Assembly: GCA_964528035.1 (NCBI GenBank)
Contig: CAZGQY010000030.1
Location: 1-30,423 of the forward strand
Reading direction: 5' to 3'
From: CAZGQY01 sp964528035
Lineage (GTDB): Bacteria > Pseudomonadota > Gammaproteobacteria > Methylococcales > UBA1147
Length of the DNA: 30,423 nt
Positions within the stretch are counted from its first letter, which is position 1, and each line of letters begins with the position of its first letter. This document shows positions 1-8,931 of the stretch, piece after piece. The notes under the pieces were generated by a model. The model saw only the letters and a program-made list of their open reading frames with translations, did not search any database and was not told the origin of the DNA. A program made the position numbers and the translations under genes.

Positions 1-229
1 GATGGCTGCTTATCGGCTGATATACCCGTCAATACAACAATGATGGAGTACTAGCTTTTGTAATTTGTTTTCAAGCCACTTAAATTGAATGGATTGGATA
101 GTGATGAAACCGTGCCAAGCTTAGCAGGCGGAGTATTGCTTTTCTGACTCACCTTTTCGAAAACCGGTCAGTCTACAGTACATATGCTTTCTCGTTGATC
201 TGGAATTTAAACAATGATTTCTGAATGTA
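1..229. other. left-edge non-coding stretch
   Basis: I see no convincing gene here. All three plus frames close within about 60 bases, so at most the last few codons of an upstream gene could be present. A perfect 8-bp inverted repeat (CTGGAATT at 200-207, AATTCCAG at 232-239) overlaps the end of the neighbouring minus-strand gene. It could be a weak terminator, but it has no clear T run. Confidence 0.4.
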
Positions 230-658
230 TTAATTCCAGTAGCTTCCAATTCCGAATGGGTAACCCTGGTAAATTGCTGCCGCCGCAGCACTGGTTATAG
301 AGATAACTAAAAATCCAGTGACCCCAGACAGTGTTCGCATTGAGATTTCTTTAACCGGTGGCTGTTTTTGCCACCAAGGTGATGCTGCTGTTGTTGTGCC
401 TGCGGCGGTTATCATGGCGCTGACCGTTGAGAGCAGGCCGATAATCATTGAGGAACACCAGGGGCAAACATTTTTATGTAAAGGTTTGTAGAAATTGCAG
501 TGTGTATCCAGCCCAGACCACGGCCAGTTGCAACCGCATTGAAACAGAAAGCCACACAAAGGGGTCAGAATGATAAGGCAGACAGTCAAGGTCAGTATTG
601 ACGACCAGCGTTTTTGCTTTGAGTCTAGTCGTTTTTGAATATTTCCAATTAAAGACAT
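230..658 (-). CDS. unknown Cys-rich membrane protein
   Basis: I do not recognise the family. The 142-residue product has a basic N-terminus and three hydrophobic segments at about residues 20-42, 68-92 and 108-130, so it should be an inner-membrane protein. Between the first two segments is a cluster of cysteines and tryptophans (CGCNWPW, then a Cys, then CPWC), which could bind metal or form disulfides; this is inference. It lies 48 bases downstream of the nucleoside-recognition gene on the same strand and may be co-transcribed. The stop codon sits inside a small inverted repeat. The ORF has good length and plausible topology but no known motif, so it is a hypothetical protein. Confidence 0.5.
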   Translation of the reverse strand: MSLIGNIQKRLDSKQKRWSSILTLTVCLIILTPLCGFLFQCGCNWPWSGLDTHCNFYKPLHKNVCPWCSSMIIGLLSTVSAMITAAGTTTAASPWWQKQPPVKEISMRTLSGVTGFLVISITSAAAAAIYQGYPFGIGSYWN

Positions 659-706
659 TAGTTCAGGCGTTTATCATCTTTGTGGTTGTTCCCTGGATTT
701 TTGCCT

Positions 707-1936
707 CTATCCAAAAAACCAATACCCTATAAAAATCGCTGCGACGATACCTCCAAGGTCTGCAATCAGTCCACAACTCAGGGCATGACGTATGTTTTTT
801 ATGCCTACAGCACCGAAATATACGCTAAGGACGTAAAAAGTTGTTTCGGTACTGCCCTGGATGATTGATGCTAAATGGCCGGGGAAACTGTCGGCGCCGA
901 AATGTTGCATGGTGTCGACAAACATGGCCCGGGCACCGCTGCCGCTGAATGGTTTCATGAATGCGGTGGGCAATGCATCAACGAAGCGATTGTCGATTGC
1001 CAGATGGGTTAAGCTTATTCGAATCAGGTCAATAACAAAATCCAGTGCGCCACAGGCTCTGAAAACTCCAATTGCGGTTAACATGGCGACCAGATAGGGA
1101 ATGATGGTAACGGCGGTGGTGAAACCTTCTTTGGCACCTTCGATAAACGCCTCGTAAGCGTTCACTTTTTTAATCATTGCTGCGCAAAGGAACAGGATGA
1201 TGACCGAAAACAATAAAATATGACTGAGTAATGCCGATTGCATCTGCATTTGATCTTGTGGCAAAGCAGAGAAGTAAGCAGCGAGGCTGCCGAGAGTCAG
1301 TGAAAACCCAAAAAAATAGGCGAGTATGACAGGATCAAGCAGGTTGATACGTTGTACAAGTGCGACCGAGAGCAATCCAATCAGAGTGGAACAATAAGTA
1401 GCCATAAGGATCGGGATGAAAACATCGGTGGGATTCACTGCGCCGAGCTGTGCCCTATAGGTGAATACCGCAATGGGCAGAATGGTGACGGCAGAAGTAT
1501 TGATGACAAGAAACAGAATTTGTGCATCGCTGGCTGTGTTGGAACTCGAATTCAGGCTTTGCAGTTCCTGCATGGCTTTTATTCCCATCGGCGTGGCTGC
1601 ATTATCCAGTCCCAGGGCATTTGCGGACATATTCATGACGATTGCACCCAAAGCCGGATGGTCAGCAGGGACTTCGGGCATTAATTTTCTAAATAGCGGC
1701 GCCAACATCCTTGCCAGCAGTTGAACCATACCGCTGCGTTCACCAATTTTCATGATGCCCAACCATAACGTCAGAATTCCGATGAGTCCTAGCGCAATTT
1801 CGAATGCAGTTTTCGCCATTGCGAACAATTCGCTGATAATTTGTTGAAAGACCAGCGTATCCCCAAACACAAGTAGTTTTATGCTTGCGGTGATGAATGC
1901 AATAAAAAAGAAAGCCACCCAGATGAGGTTCAGCAC
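707..1936 (-). CDS. nucleoside-recognition (Gate) domain membrane protein, SpmA-SpmB type
   Basis: This 409-residue polytopic protein contains both halves of the SpmA/SpmB pair in one chain. The SpmA-like half carries NMSANALGLDNAATP at 102-116. The SpmB-like half carries KPFSGSGARAMF at 328-339 and GSTETTFYVLSVYFG at 361-375. Hydrophobic helices fill most of the rest. These Gate-domain proteins are named from Bacillus spore maturation genes; in non-sporulating Gammaproteobacteria the fused form is common and its substrate is not established, so a transport role is inference. About 410 residues is normal for the fused family. The gene is followed by the small Cys-rich membrane protein and preceded by a candidate sRNA whose terminator ends about 55 bases upstream, which insulates it. 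Confidence 0.85.
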   Translation of the reverse strand: MLNLIWVAFFFIAFITASIKLLVFGDTLVFQQIISELFAMAKTAFEIALGLIGILTLWLGIMKIGERSGMVQLLARMLAPLFRKLMPEVPADHPALGAIVMNMSANALGLDNAATPMGIKAMQELQSLNSSSNTASDAQILFLVINTSAVTILPIAVFTYRAQLGAVNPTDVFIPILMATYCSTLIGLLSVALVQRINLLDPVILAYFFGFSLTLGSLAAYFSALPQDQMQMQSALLSHILLFSVIILFLCAAMIKKVNAYEAFIEGAKEGFTTAVTIIPYLVAMLTAIGVFRACGALDFVIDLIRISLTHLAIDNRFVDALPTAFMKPFSGSGARAMFVDTMQHFGADSFPGHLASIIQGSTETTFYVLSVYFGAVGIKNIRHALSCGLIADLGGIVAAIFIGYWFFG

Positions 1937-1990
1937 GGGACAGGTTTCCCTGGAATAATTCGGTTGCGAATGGTGCGGAAAACCAGGAAA

Positions 1991-2031
1991 TAAAAAATAC
2001 CGGACTGCGATCTACCAGTCACAGTCCGGTA
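1991..2031 (-). terminator. rho-independent terminator of the candidate sRNA
   Basis: A perfect 10-bp stem is formed by TACCGGACTG (1998-2007) and CAGTCCGGTA (2022-2031) with a 14-base loop. On the minus strand it is followed at once by six T (complement of 1997-1992). No protein gene ends just upstream on that strand, which is why I assign it to a non-coding transcript. Confidence 0.85.
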
Positions 2032-2098
2032 CAAAAGATTATTCACCGGCGGCCCACTTAGGGAGGAAGGGGGGGTACAGGCAAGATGCCTAGACCGC
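1991..2098 (-). ncRNA. candidate Hfq-type small RNA with C-rich loop
   Basis: A complete small transcription unit can be read on the minus strand. A -35-like TTGCCA and a -10-like TATTTT, 16 bases apart, lie at 2132-2105. The transcript would start near 2098. Its 5' part closes a helix (minus GGCGG at 2099-2095 with CCGCC at 2052-2048) that encloses a perfect AGGCA/TGCCT hairpin (2091-2079) and a very C-rich single strand (7 C, then UUCCUCCC, about 2076-2061). That strand could pair with Shine-Dalgarno sequences. The 3' end is a strong terminator with six U. There is no credible ORF inside. I cannot assign it to a named sRNA. The rest of the gap up to 2379 shows no gene. Confidence 0.6.
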
Positions 2099-2104
2099 CG
2101 AGAT

Positions 2105-2132
2105 AAAATAACCTTGAACATAAGTATGGCAA
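2105..2132 (-). promoter_or_regulatory. putative sigma-70 promoter of the candidate sRNA
   Basis: On the minus strand, TTGCCA (2132-2127), a 16-base spacer and TATTTT (2110-2105) lie just before the G-rich start of the structured RNA. The match is moderate; the position relative to a stem-terminated transcript is the main support. Confidence 0.45.
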
Positions 2133-2379
2133 AGTCTCACCAGAAAATTGCGAAGTTCGTCACAAAACAGAGAATATAATAGCGATATTTCCGTGGATGC
2201 GGTAGATCTCCAACTGGAAGTGGATATAGCAACGGGCTGAATTATGGTTTGCGCGTTAAAGCGCATCGATGCAGGCAGTATTCTAAGCTAAGCGATGTTT
2301 TTGCAGACTTAATGCATTAAAAATAGTTGGTTTTTAGCTATAAATTAATTGCCTGAATGATATGAGAGATGCAATTTCG

Positions 2380-4702
2380 TTAAGCGATAAAAATTTTGGC
2401 AGTAGCCTGCATTTGTAAAGATAAATCTTTTAACTCTTCAAAATTTGTGATCGATTGATTGCTTGCATGTTGTGTTTTTTGGGCATATTCACTTATATTT
2501 AGAATATTGCTATTAATTTCTGCTGTGGCGTTGGATTGCTCTTGTGTAGCAGATGCAATTTCGGTAGTCATACTATTTATTTCTTTCATGACTGATGTAA
2601 TAGAATTCAATGCATTTTTTCCGTTTTCGGCTATATTGACAGCAGTACTTGCGTATTGATTGCTCTCCTTCATAACGCTGGAACTCTCTTTTGCTCCATG
2701 CTGAAGTTTTTCAATCATTTTTTGAATTTCTTCAGTTGATTCCTGGGTACGGCTGGCTAAAGTTCTAACTTCGTCGGCAACTACAGCGAAGCCTCTACCT
2801 TGCTCACCCGCTCTGGCTGCCTCGATTGCGGCATTAAGCGCCAATAAATTTGTTTGTTCTGCGATGCCTCGTATCACATCCAATACGGAACCAATTGAAT
2901 CACTTTGTTGTTCCAGATTATGAACAATCCCCGCGGTACTTTCCAATTTAACCGAGAGTTGATTGATTGAACTTATGGTTTCGGAAATGACCTGATTGCC
3001 ATCCTTAGCCATTTGATTGCCATCATTTGCTTTCTGTGAGTTTTTCGCTACATTTTGTGCAACTTCATCTACTGTTGTTGATATTTCTTCCATCGCTGTA
3101 GCAACTTGCACCGTTTGTTGTTGTTGATTATCGATATCGCTATTCGATTGCAATGTGGTTGCCATCAATTCGGTTGCTTTTGATGATAAATGGTCGCTGA
3201 CTGAAATAACCTGCAAAATAGCTTCTTGGTTTTTTGCTAACATCGAATTCATATCGATAGTCAATAGTGAAAACTCGTCGTTGCCTGAAGTTTTCAACCG
3301 CGTTTTTAAATTAATCTGATCATTCCTGGTTATTTCTTTTATGGAGGTTATAAAGTTATCAATGGGCTTGGAAACTATTTTAGAAGAAAATATTCCCAGT
3401 ATAATTGACAGCGCACCTATTGCTATAGTTAACGATATGCCAATGTAAATAATATTATCGCGTAGAGCCATTGCAGGCGCAAATGCCTCTTCTTTATCTA
3501 TTTCGCTTAAAATAACCCATTTAACTCCATTGATTTCCAGCGGGGCAAAGGCCGACAACACAGGAACGCCTCTATAATCAGGAAAAATTGCTTCTCCTTT
3601 TTTTCCTGAATGTGCGGATTTGGCTCCTTCTGTATTTACAGCTTGCAATCCGATATTTGTATTTTTAGCATCAATCGTATCTGTTATTTGATCGGTGGCA
3701 CCCATTTTTTTTAGGGCCTGAAGATAAGCCTGTTTGTCTTCAATCAAAAATCTACTTAGACTCCGCGTTTTAAAATCTTCCCCGACGATATATGATTCGC
3801 CGGAATCCCCCATACCTGATGATTTCCATTGCCGGTTACTTGTCATAATTCTATTTATGACATCTATCGGCATTTGAAAAATAAGGATCCCAATTTTTAT
3901 TCCATTATCAAAAATCGGAGTTGCAATAAATGACGCAGGGTCTTCATAGGAGGGGGTGTACGGTGCAAAGTCTTCTAAAACGGCGGTAGCCGATTTTAGC
4001 TGGTTGGCCCGTTGAAAGGCTTTACCCAGTCCTGAATTGGAATACGCACCATTTTTAAGTGATGTCGCATATATCAAGTTCTTTAAATACTGAATAAATG
4101 ACTCTGCCGGAATCTGGGTCAACTATAAAAATGTCATAGTAGCCAAATTTATTTAAGTAGTCGCGAATATGAGGATGATACAAGCTATGATTATTACTGT
4201 ATTCACTTCCATCCTGAGCCTTGTTGAGGTTATCCTTTTTGCCTAAAGGGTTAACATTTGTTTGAATATACTGATATTGCAATTCCACCGCGGTTTTATC
4301 GAGTTTTTTCAGTAAACCAACTGCATTTGGGACACCGCCTGCGTTTCGTTTGCGGTATTCTTCGGCAAAATGTTTGGTGTAATATTGTTTTAGACGTGCC
4401 CGTTTGAATGCAATATCCTCCGCGTCACGCCTATAAAATAGTGAGTGTTTGAATCTTTTGGTCGCGTCAATAATCATACGGTCATTGGCCAAAGTTAAAA
4501 CCTGGTTATTAATTTGTTCAAAATATCTTTCAATCTGGGCTTTCTTGGTCTCTCTTACAGAGATAAGGTGCCGCATCGCTTCGCCGTGGATTGTTTCATT
4601 GGCGGCATTGATGGATAGTGCACCGACACCGAGACAAGCGACTATTGTTGATAAAACAGCGAGTACAGTAATACTGGCTGTAAGTTTGTTTTTGATTGTC
4701 AT
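2380..4702 (-). pseudogene. methyl-accepting chemotaxis protein, frameshifted
   Basis: This is a transmembrane chemoreceptor read in two frames. The N-terminal piece (from ATG at 4702) has a membrane segment at residues 8-32 and the first part of a periplasmic dCache-like sensor ending in YSVFKELD. The sequence resumes one frame over with YATSLKNGAYS and continues through the rest of the sensor, a second membrane helix, a HAMP region and the cytoplasmic signalling domain, with the conserved tip around EQTNLLALNAAIEAARAGEQ. The break falls in the ATATAT tract at 4069-4074: one extra base explains it. The signalling half is otherwise intact and well conserved, so the lesion is either recent or a sequencing error. 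The family senses small ligands and drives CheA. A possible ribosome site (AGGAG) lies about 10 bases before the start. Confidence 0.85.
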
Positions 4703-5369
4703 TATCCGGGTTCTCCTGGGCTTGCCTGGGTTTCGTGAAGCGTGGTCTAAATTTTCGGGGCTAATCCGAAAGAATCCTATACTACGCACCAAAATAGAGC
4801 GCAAAAATGCACCAACCTGACGCAATAATTCAATATTTTGGATTAATTGTAGTAGAAATTATTATAAGTTCAGGTCTGGGCCTTACATTTCGTTGCAGAA
4901 TTCCGGGTTGCTTGTGTCTAAGCGGACAAATTTTTGTACAGGTATAATCGCATGATGAAACTTTTATAAAGCCAGATAATACCTGTATAGGTGAAAGGAT
5001 CGGCATTGTAATTAAGCGTAATGGATCTGAACCGGTGGGGTATTTATTTCCTGCTGAGCCAGATATTTTTTATTGGTTGGCATTAACTTGATATTCAGCA
5101 TGCCACTGAACGAAAATCGGACTACAGGTGGAAAATCAGGTATTGCCCCTGATTCATAGAAAAGCTTGTCCTTTTATTTTCAGGTCACTGCTCACCCCTC
5201 TATGGGTAATCTGTTCCAGAAGACGCCGTAAATACTCCATGTAGGCTTGGATGCGGCTTCCCTGCCGCATCACTTCCTCCACAGATCACCCATAGACGGC
5301 TGTTTCGGTACTGGGGCAAGTGGGCACATTTTCAGTTGAATAATCCAAGAGACTGATACATAAACACCG
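4703..5369. other. gap between MCP gene and purB
   Basis: No complete gene is visible. It contains the MCP leader, a TATAAT at 4943-4948 inside a 9-bp inverted repeat (TACAGGTAT at 4937-4945, ATACCTGTA at 4979-4987), and copy A of a dispersed palindromic repeat at 5188-5320. The 3' end lies downstream of purB and has no obvious terminator other than the palindrome. Confidence 0.5.
5188..5320 (+). repeat. MITE-like palindromic repeat, copy A
   Basis: This element of about 130 bp matches the reverse complement of 22382-22517 almost base for base. Its ends are inverted (CTATGGGTaATCTG near the left, CAGATCACCCATAG near the right), and the middle folds as ATGCGGC/GCCGCAT around CTTCCCT. It has no ORF. 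The design, with terminal inverted repeats, a central hairpin and dispersed copies in gaps, suggests a non-autonomous mobile element, here just downstream of purB. Confidence 0.75.
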
Positions 5370-6737
5370 CTAAATTTTTTCCGCCAATGATTTTGCATAA
5401 CCGATGTAATTATCAGGAGTCAATGCCAGTAAATTTTGTTTGGCATGTTCTGGTATTTCCAGGTTTTGTATGAATACTGTTAATGTAGTCCGGTCTATTT
5501 TGTTGCCACGCGTGAGATCTTTTAATTTTTCGTAGGGTTTTTCTATACCGTAGCGCCGCATGACTGTTTGAATGGGCTCGGCGAGTACTTCCAAATTTTT
5601 ATCCAGATCATCGTCCAGTTGTTTTGTGTTGATTTCAAGTTTTTCGATTCCTTTCATTGTGGCTTGCAGAGCAATGGAGGTATGGGCCAGTCCGACGCCG
5701 ATATTTCTCAACACCGTTGAATCGCTTAAGTCTCTTTGCCATCGGGAGATGGGTAGTTTTTCTGCCAAATGACTGAACAATGCATTGGCAATACCCAGGT
5801 TTCCTTCTGAATTTTCAAAATCTATGGGATTGACTTTATGCGGCATGGTTGAGGATCCAACTTCACCAGCAATGGTTTTTTGTTTGAAATATCCCAGTGA
5901 AATATAGGCCCAGATATCTCGATTAAAATCGATTAATATGGTGTTGAAACGACTCAGAGTATGAAAATATTCTGCAATATAATCATGTGGTTCAATTTGA
6001 ATAGTGAAGGGATTGCAGCGGATACCCAGCGAATCGATAAATTTTTCGGAAACCGACGGCCAGTCAATTTCAGGATAGGCCACTGAATGCGCATTGTAGT
6101 TTCCCACCGCGCCATTCATTTTGCCTTTAATTTCAACTTTTTCGAAGTGTCCGCGTTGCAGGATCAGTCGTTCAGCGATATTGGCGAATTCTTTGCCCAG
6201 TGTTGTTGGTGTTGCAGATTGTCCGTGGGTACGGGACAGCATGGCTTGCCCGGCGTAGCGGTGGGCAAGCTGTTTAATGGTATCGATCAGTTTATCGATT
6301 TCGGGCAATAATGCCGCGCTTCTCCCTTCGCGCAGCATCAATGCATAGGCGAGATTGTTGATGTCTTCCGAGGTGCAGGCGAAATGAATAAATTCTGAAA
6401 TTCTGACTAATTCATCAATCCCGGAAATTTTTTCTTTGAGAAAATATTCTACGGCTTTGACATCGTGGTTTGTGGTGCTTTCAATCTCTTTAACCCGTTG
6501 GGCGTCAGTTTCTGAAAAGTTTTCCACGATGCTATCTAATTTTTCACTGGCATTTTGGCTCAGTTTTGGGATCTCCTCAATGGCCGGAATGTCAGCCAGG
6601 TGTTTTAACCAGCGTATTTCAATTTCTGTGCGAAATTTGATTAAGCCGAATTCGCTGTAAATGGGACGCAGTTGCGCCACTTTAGCCGAGTAGCGGCCGT
6701 CGATTGGAGAAATTGCAGTCAATTCGGAATTTGCCAT
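5370..6737 (-). CDS. purB: adenylosuccinate lyase
   Basis: PurB cleaves SAICAR to AICAR plus fumarate, and adenylosuccinate to AMP plus fumarate, in purine synthesis. The product of 455 residues is normal length for the gammaproteobacterial form. The fumarase/aspartase superfamily signature SSTMPHKVNP is at 295-304, with the catalytic serine in its flexible loop, and the general-acid histidine is in THGQ (H171); both positions agree with the E. coli enzyme. I chose ATG at 6737 over the in-frame TTG one codon earlier. In relatives hflD lies between mnmA and purB; here only about 300 non-coding bases separate them, so purB probably has its own promoter there. Confidence 0.96.
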   Translation of the reverse strand: MANSELTAISPIDGRYSAKVAQLRPIYSEFGLIKFRTEIEIRWLKHLADIPAIEEIPKLSQNASEKLDSIVENFSETDAQRVKEIESTTNHDVKAVEYFLKEKISGIDELVRISEFIHFACTSEDINNLAYALMLREGRSAALLPEIDKLIDTIKQLAHRYAGQAMLSRTHGQSATPTTLGKEFANIAERLILQRGHFEKVEIKGKMNGAVGNYNAHSVAYPEIDWPSVSEKFIDSLGIRCNPFTIQIEPHDYIAEYFHTLSRFNTILIDFNRDIWAYISLGYFKQKTIAGEVGSSTMPHKVNPIDFENSEGNLGIANALFSHLAEKLPISRWQRDLSDSTVLRNIGVGLAHTSIALQATMKGIEKLEINTKQLDDDLDKNLEVLAEPIQTVMRRYGIEKPYEKLKDLTRGNKIDRTTLTVFIQNLEIPEHAKQNLLALTPDNYIGYAKSLAEKI

Positions 6738-6989
6738 CAAAATGCCTTTGTTGCGTTAAGAGAAATGGGCTGTAACTATTCGGTGAGTAATTTTCTGAAA
6801 GTGCCAGTCATCGATTGTCAGAGCTTCTGCAACACGGATGTTGCAGCAGAGCGCACAGGGGACGTATTCGCGCGGTCCAATCTGCCAATGGTTTGCGTTC
6901 CAACCATGAAACTTGCAGAGTAGATATGATTGGTATAAACATTGTGTTTCGAATATAGATATATTATGTTCAGCGGTTGGTGAGTAATT

Positions 6990-7019
6990 AAAAACCCCTG
7001 CACCCTGACAATTCAGGGT
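6990..7019 (-). terminator. possible terminator after mnmA
   Basis: A 7-bp stem (ACCCTGA at 7002-7008, TCAGGGT at 7013-7019) with a CAAT loop lies just after the mnmA stop codon. On the minus strand a five-T run follows after about seven bases. The gap between stem and T run weakens the call. Confidence 0.5.
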
Positions 7020-7037
7020 AATTGAGTAGCGGCTAAT

Positions 7038-8132
7038 TTAATTCCTTGTATCGATGGGATTCTCAATTATACCGCCTCCCAGGCATTTTTCACCGTCATA
7101 CAGAACGACCGATTGTCCAGGAGCAATGGCCCGTTGCGATTGATCAAACGAAATTCGGTATTGTCCATCGTCGATAGACTCTATCATGCATCGCTGATCT
7201 GTCTGGCGATAGCGAATTTTTGCATGACAGCGAAAACCGTCCACGGGTGCTTTACCGCTGACCCAGTCAAATTGCTTGGCGATTAAGGCATTATGGTGGA
7301 GCATTGGGTGATTGTGGCCCTGACCTACGATTAAAATATTATCCTGAAGATTTTTCTTCAATACGTACCAGGGCTCATCAGGGGCACCCTGGACACCACC
7401 GATTCCTAATCCCTGGCGCTGCCCGAGCGTGTAATACATGAGTCCATTATGAGTACCAATCAATCGACCCTCCGGTGTGAGTATATCTCCGGGTTGAGAC
7501 GGTAAAAAGCGATTGAGGAAAGACCGAAATTTTCGTTCGCCAATAAAACAAATTCCTGTACTGTCTTTTTTCTTGGAGTTTTTGAATCCGGCTTTGTCGG
7601 CCAGACTACGGACTTCGGGTTTTTCCATATCACCTAAAGGAAACAGGCATTGCCGCAGAGCTGTTTGGCCTAGAGTGTATAAAAAATAACTCTGGTCCTT
7701 ATTGGCATCCAAGCCTTTTTTAAGTGAATATTGATCAGCAGATTTTGAGATTCTGGCGTAATGGCCTGTGGCGATGTAATTGGCCCCGGATTCCACGGAA
7801 AATTCAAGAAATTCTTTAAATTTAATATACTTATTGCATAATATGTCTGGATTTGGAGTGCGCCCTGCCTGATATTCACTGAGAAAAATTTCAAAAACAT
7901 GATCCCAGTATTCGCTGGAAAAATTGACTGTTTTGAGTGGTATATCCAATTTATTACAGACTTGCTGTGCGTCTTCCAGGTCAAGTGTTGCGCTGCATTG
8001 TCCATTATCGTCATCTTCTTCCCAGTTTTTCATGAATAATCCAGATACCTGGTAACCTTGCTCCAATAGTTTTAATGCCGCCACAGACGAGTCGACACCC
8101 CCTGACATTCCTACAATGATATGATTTGACAT
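7038..8132 (-). CDS. mnmA: tRNA-specific 2-thiouridylase
   Basis: MnmA makes the 2-thio group of the wobble uridine in tRNA-Lys, -Glu and -Gln, using ATP and sulfur passed along the Tus relay. The product of 364 residues is full length. The ATP pyrophosphatase P-loop GMSGGVDSS is at 8-16. The two catalytic cysteines are C99 (in PDILCNKYIKF) and C195 (in STGICFIGERK). The C-terminal beta-barrel region follows. It starts 13 bases after the nudJ stop, so the two form an operon, as is usual in Gammaproteobacteria. The next gene in most relatives, hflD, is missing. Confidence 0.96.
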   Translation of the reverse strand: MSNHIIVGMSGGVDSSVAALKLLEQGYQVSGLFMKNWEEDDDNGQCSATLDLEDAQQVCNKLDIPLKTVNFSSEYWDHVFEIFLSEYQAGRTPNPDILCNKYIKFKEFLEFSVESGANYIATGHYARISKSADQYSLKKGLDANKDQSYFLYTLGQTALRQCLFPLGDMEKPEVRSLADKAGFKNSKKKDSTGICFIGERKFRSFLNRFLPSQPGDILTPEGRLIGTHNGLMYYTLGQRQGLGIGGVQGAPDEPWYVLKKNLQDNILIVGQGHNHPMLHHNALIAKQFDWVSGKAPVDGFRCHAKIRYRQTDQRCMIESIDDGQYRISFDQSQRAIAPGQSVVLYDGEKCLGGGIIENPIDTRN

Positions 8133-8145
8133 GGATGGATAGTGA

Positions 8146-8604
8146 TTACTGATTTTGTGGAAGCAAAGATTTTAATATCGTCAAAGGGTATCGAGTGCCA
8201 GCAAGATAATCGTCAACGCATTCAAGTACTAAAGGGCTTCTCAATCGTTTGTTCTGACTGATAAGTTCGTCTCTGGATAACCATAAGGCCTGGATAATCC
8301 CGGTATCCAGTAGTTGATCTGGATTATGCTGGCTACAATTCCCCGTGAAGCTGACGCGAAGGAAGGTCATTAGTTCTTCCGGATGTTGCCAAAGATATAT
8401 GCCCACAACAGCTGTGGGTTCAAAGTCCCATGCCGTCTCTTCCTGTGTTTCGCGTATCACAGCATCAACAAGATCTTCACCTTCTTCCAGGTGGCCGGCG
8501 GGTTGATTGATGACGATTTGTCCCAAAGCTTCCTCTTCGACAAATAAAAAACGGTTTTCCTGTTCAACGATCGCTGCAACGGTAACATGGGGTTTCCAGA
8601 TCAT
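8146..8604 (-). CDS. nudJ: NUDIX hydrolase, NudJ type
   Basis: This is a small pyrophosphohydrolase; the E. coli homologue next to mnmA removes phosphate from thiamin pyrophosphate precursors and nucleotides. With ATG at 8604 the product has 152 residues and begins MIWKPHVTV, the typical start of the family. An upstream ATG would add 19 residues unlike the family. The Nudix box runs from G37 through E43 to R51-E52 and E55-E56. The usual glycine near the end of the box is Ala58, a mild change. It is the first gene of the nudJ-mnmA operon. Exact substrate cannot be read from sequence. Confidence 0.88.
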   Translation of the reverse strand: MIWKPHVTVAAIVEQENRFLFVEEEALGQIVINQPAGHLEEGEDLVDAVIRETQEETAWDFEPTAVVGIYLWQHPEELMTFLRVSFTGNCSQHNPDQLLDTGIIQALWLSRDELISQNKRLRSPLVLECVDDYLAGTRYPLTILKSLLPQNQ

Positions 8605-8764
8605 TTGTTTCTCTGTAACTTTATAGATTATGTGGATATAGTTACTCAGCGTATAATTCACGAAGGGTTTAAGCTGTAGATTGTTTGGGCTACTGCTACA
8701 AAGGTATTGCAGCAGAATTTATACAGATGGTTTCACCTGACCCGAACAATCAGTGGTTTGCACC

Positions 8765-8931
8765 TTAAGGAGCGAGGATTCAATAATATACGAATCTTGA
8801 CTTGTCTTATTGTCCGTCTTCTGCGTTGTAGCAACAGTTGCGTAGCCCTGCTATGCGCCTGTTGCTACGCCTTGAAGACAAACAATAATCCTGCGTCAAT
8901 CTTTCGCATATTATTAAAACCTCGCTCCTAA
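8765..8931. repeat. MITE-like long imperfect palindrome
   Basis: The 167-bp element folds on itself nearly end to end. The left arm starts TTAAGGAGCGAGG and the right arm ends CCTCGCTCCTAA. The arms stay complementary through AATAATAT, TTATTGT, GTCTTC and GTAGCAACAG toward a short loop near 8847. There is no transposase, and the ORF crossing it is an artefact of the palindrome. If transcribed it would form a very long hairpin. It lies between the divergent nudJ and clpS. Confidence 0.75.

Noticed and set aside
1930..2121. 63-codon minus-strand ORF upstream of the nucleoside-recognition gene
   Set aside because: It runs through a perfect terminator stem and the candidate sRNA and has low-complexity, non-protein-like composition.
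4950..5090. Open frame resembling the strand region of a Phd-type antitoxin (VIKRNGSEPVGYLFPAE)
   Set aside because: There is no start codon, the DNA-binding half is absent and the match is short. It may be a remnant, but I cannot support it.
8605..8661. Longer N-terminus for nudJ
   Set aside because: The extra 19 residues do not look like the family; MIWKPHVTV is the normal start.
8707..8931. 74-codon plus-strand ORF between nudJ and clpS
   Set aside because: Most of it is the 167-bp palindrome; the Cys-rich reading is produced by the repeat arms.
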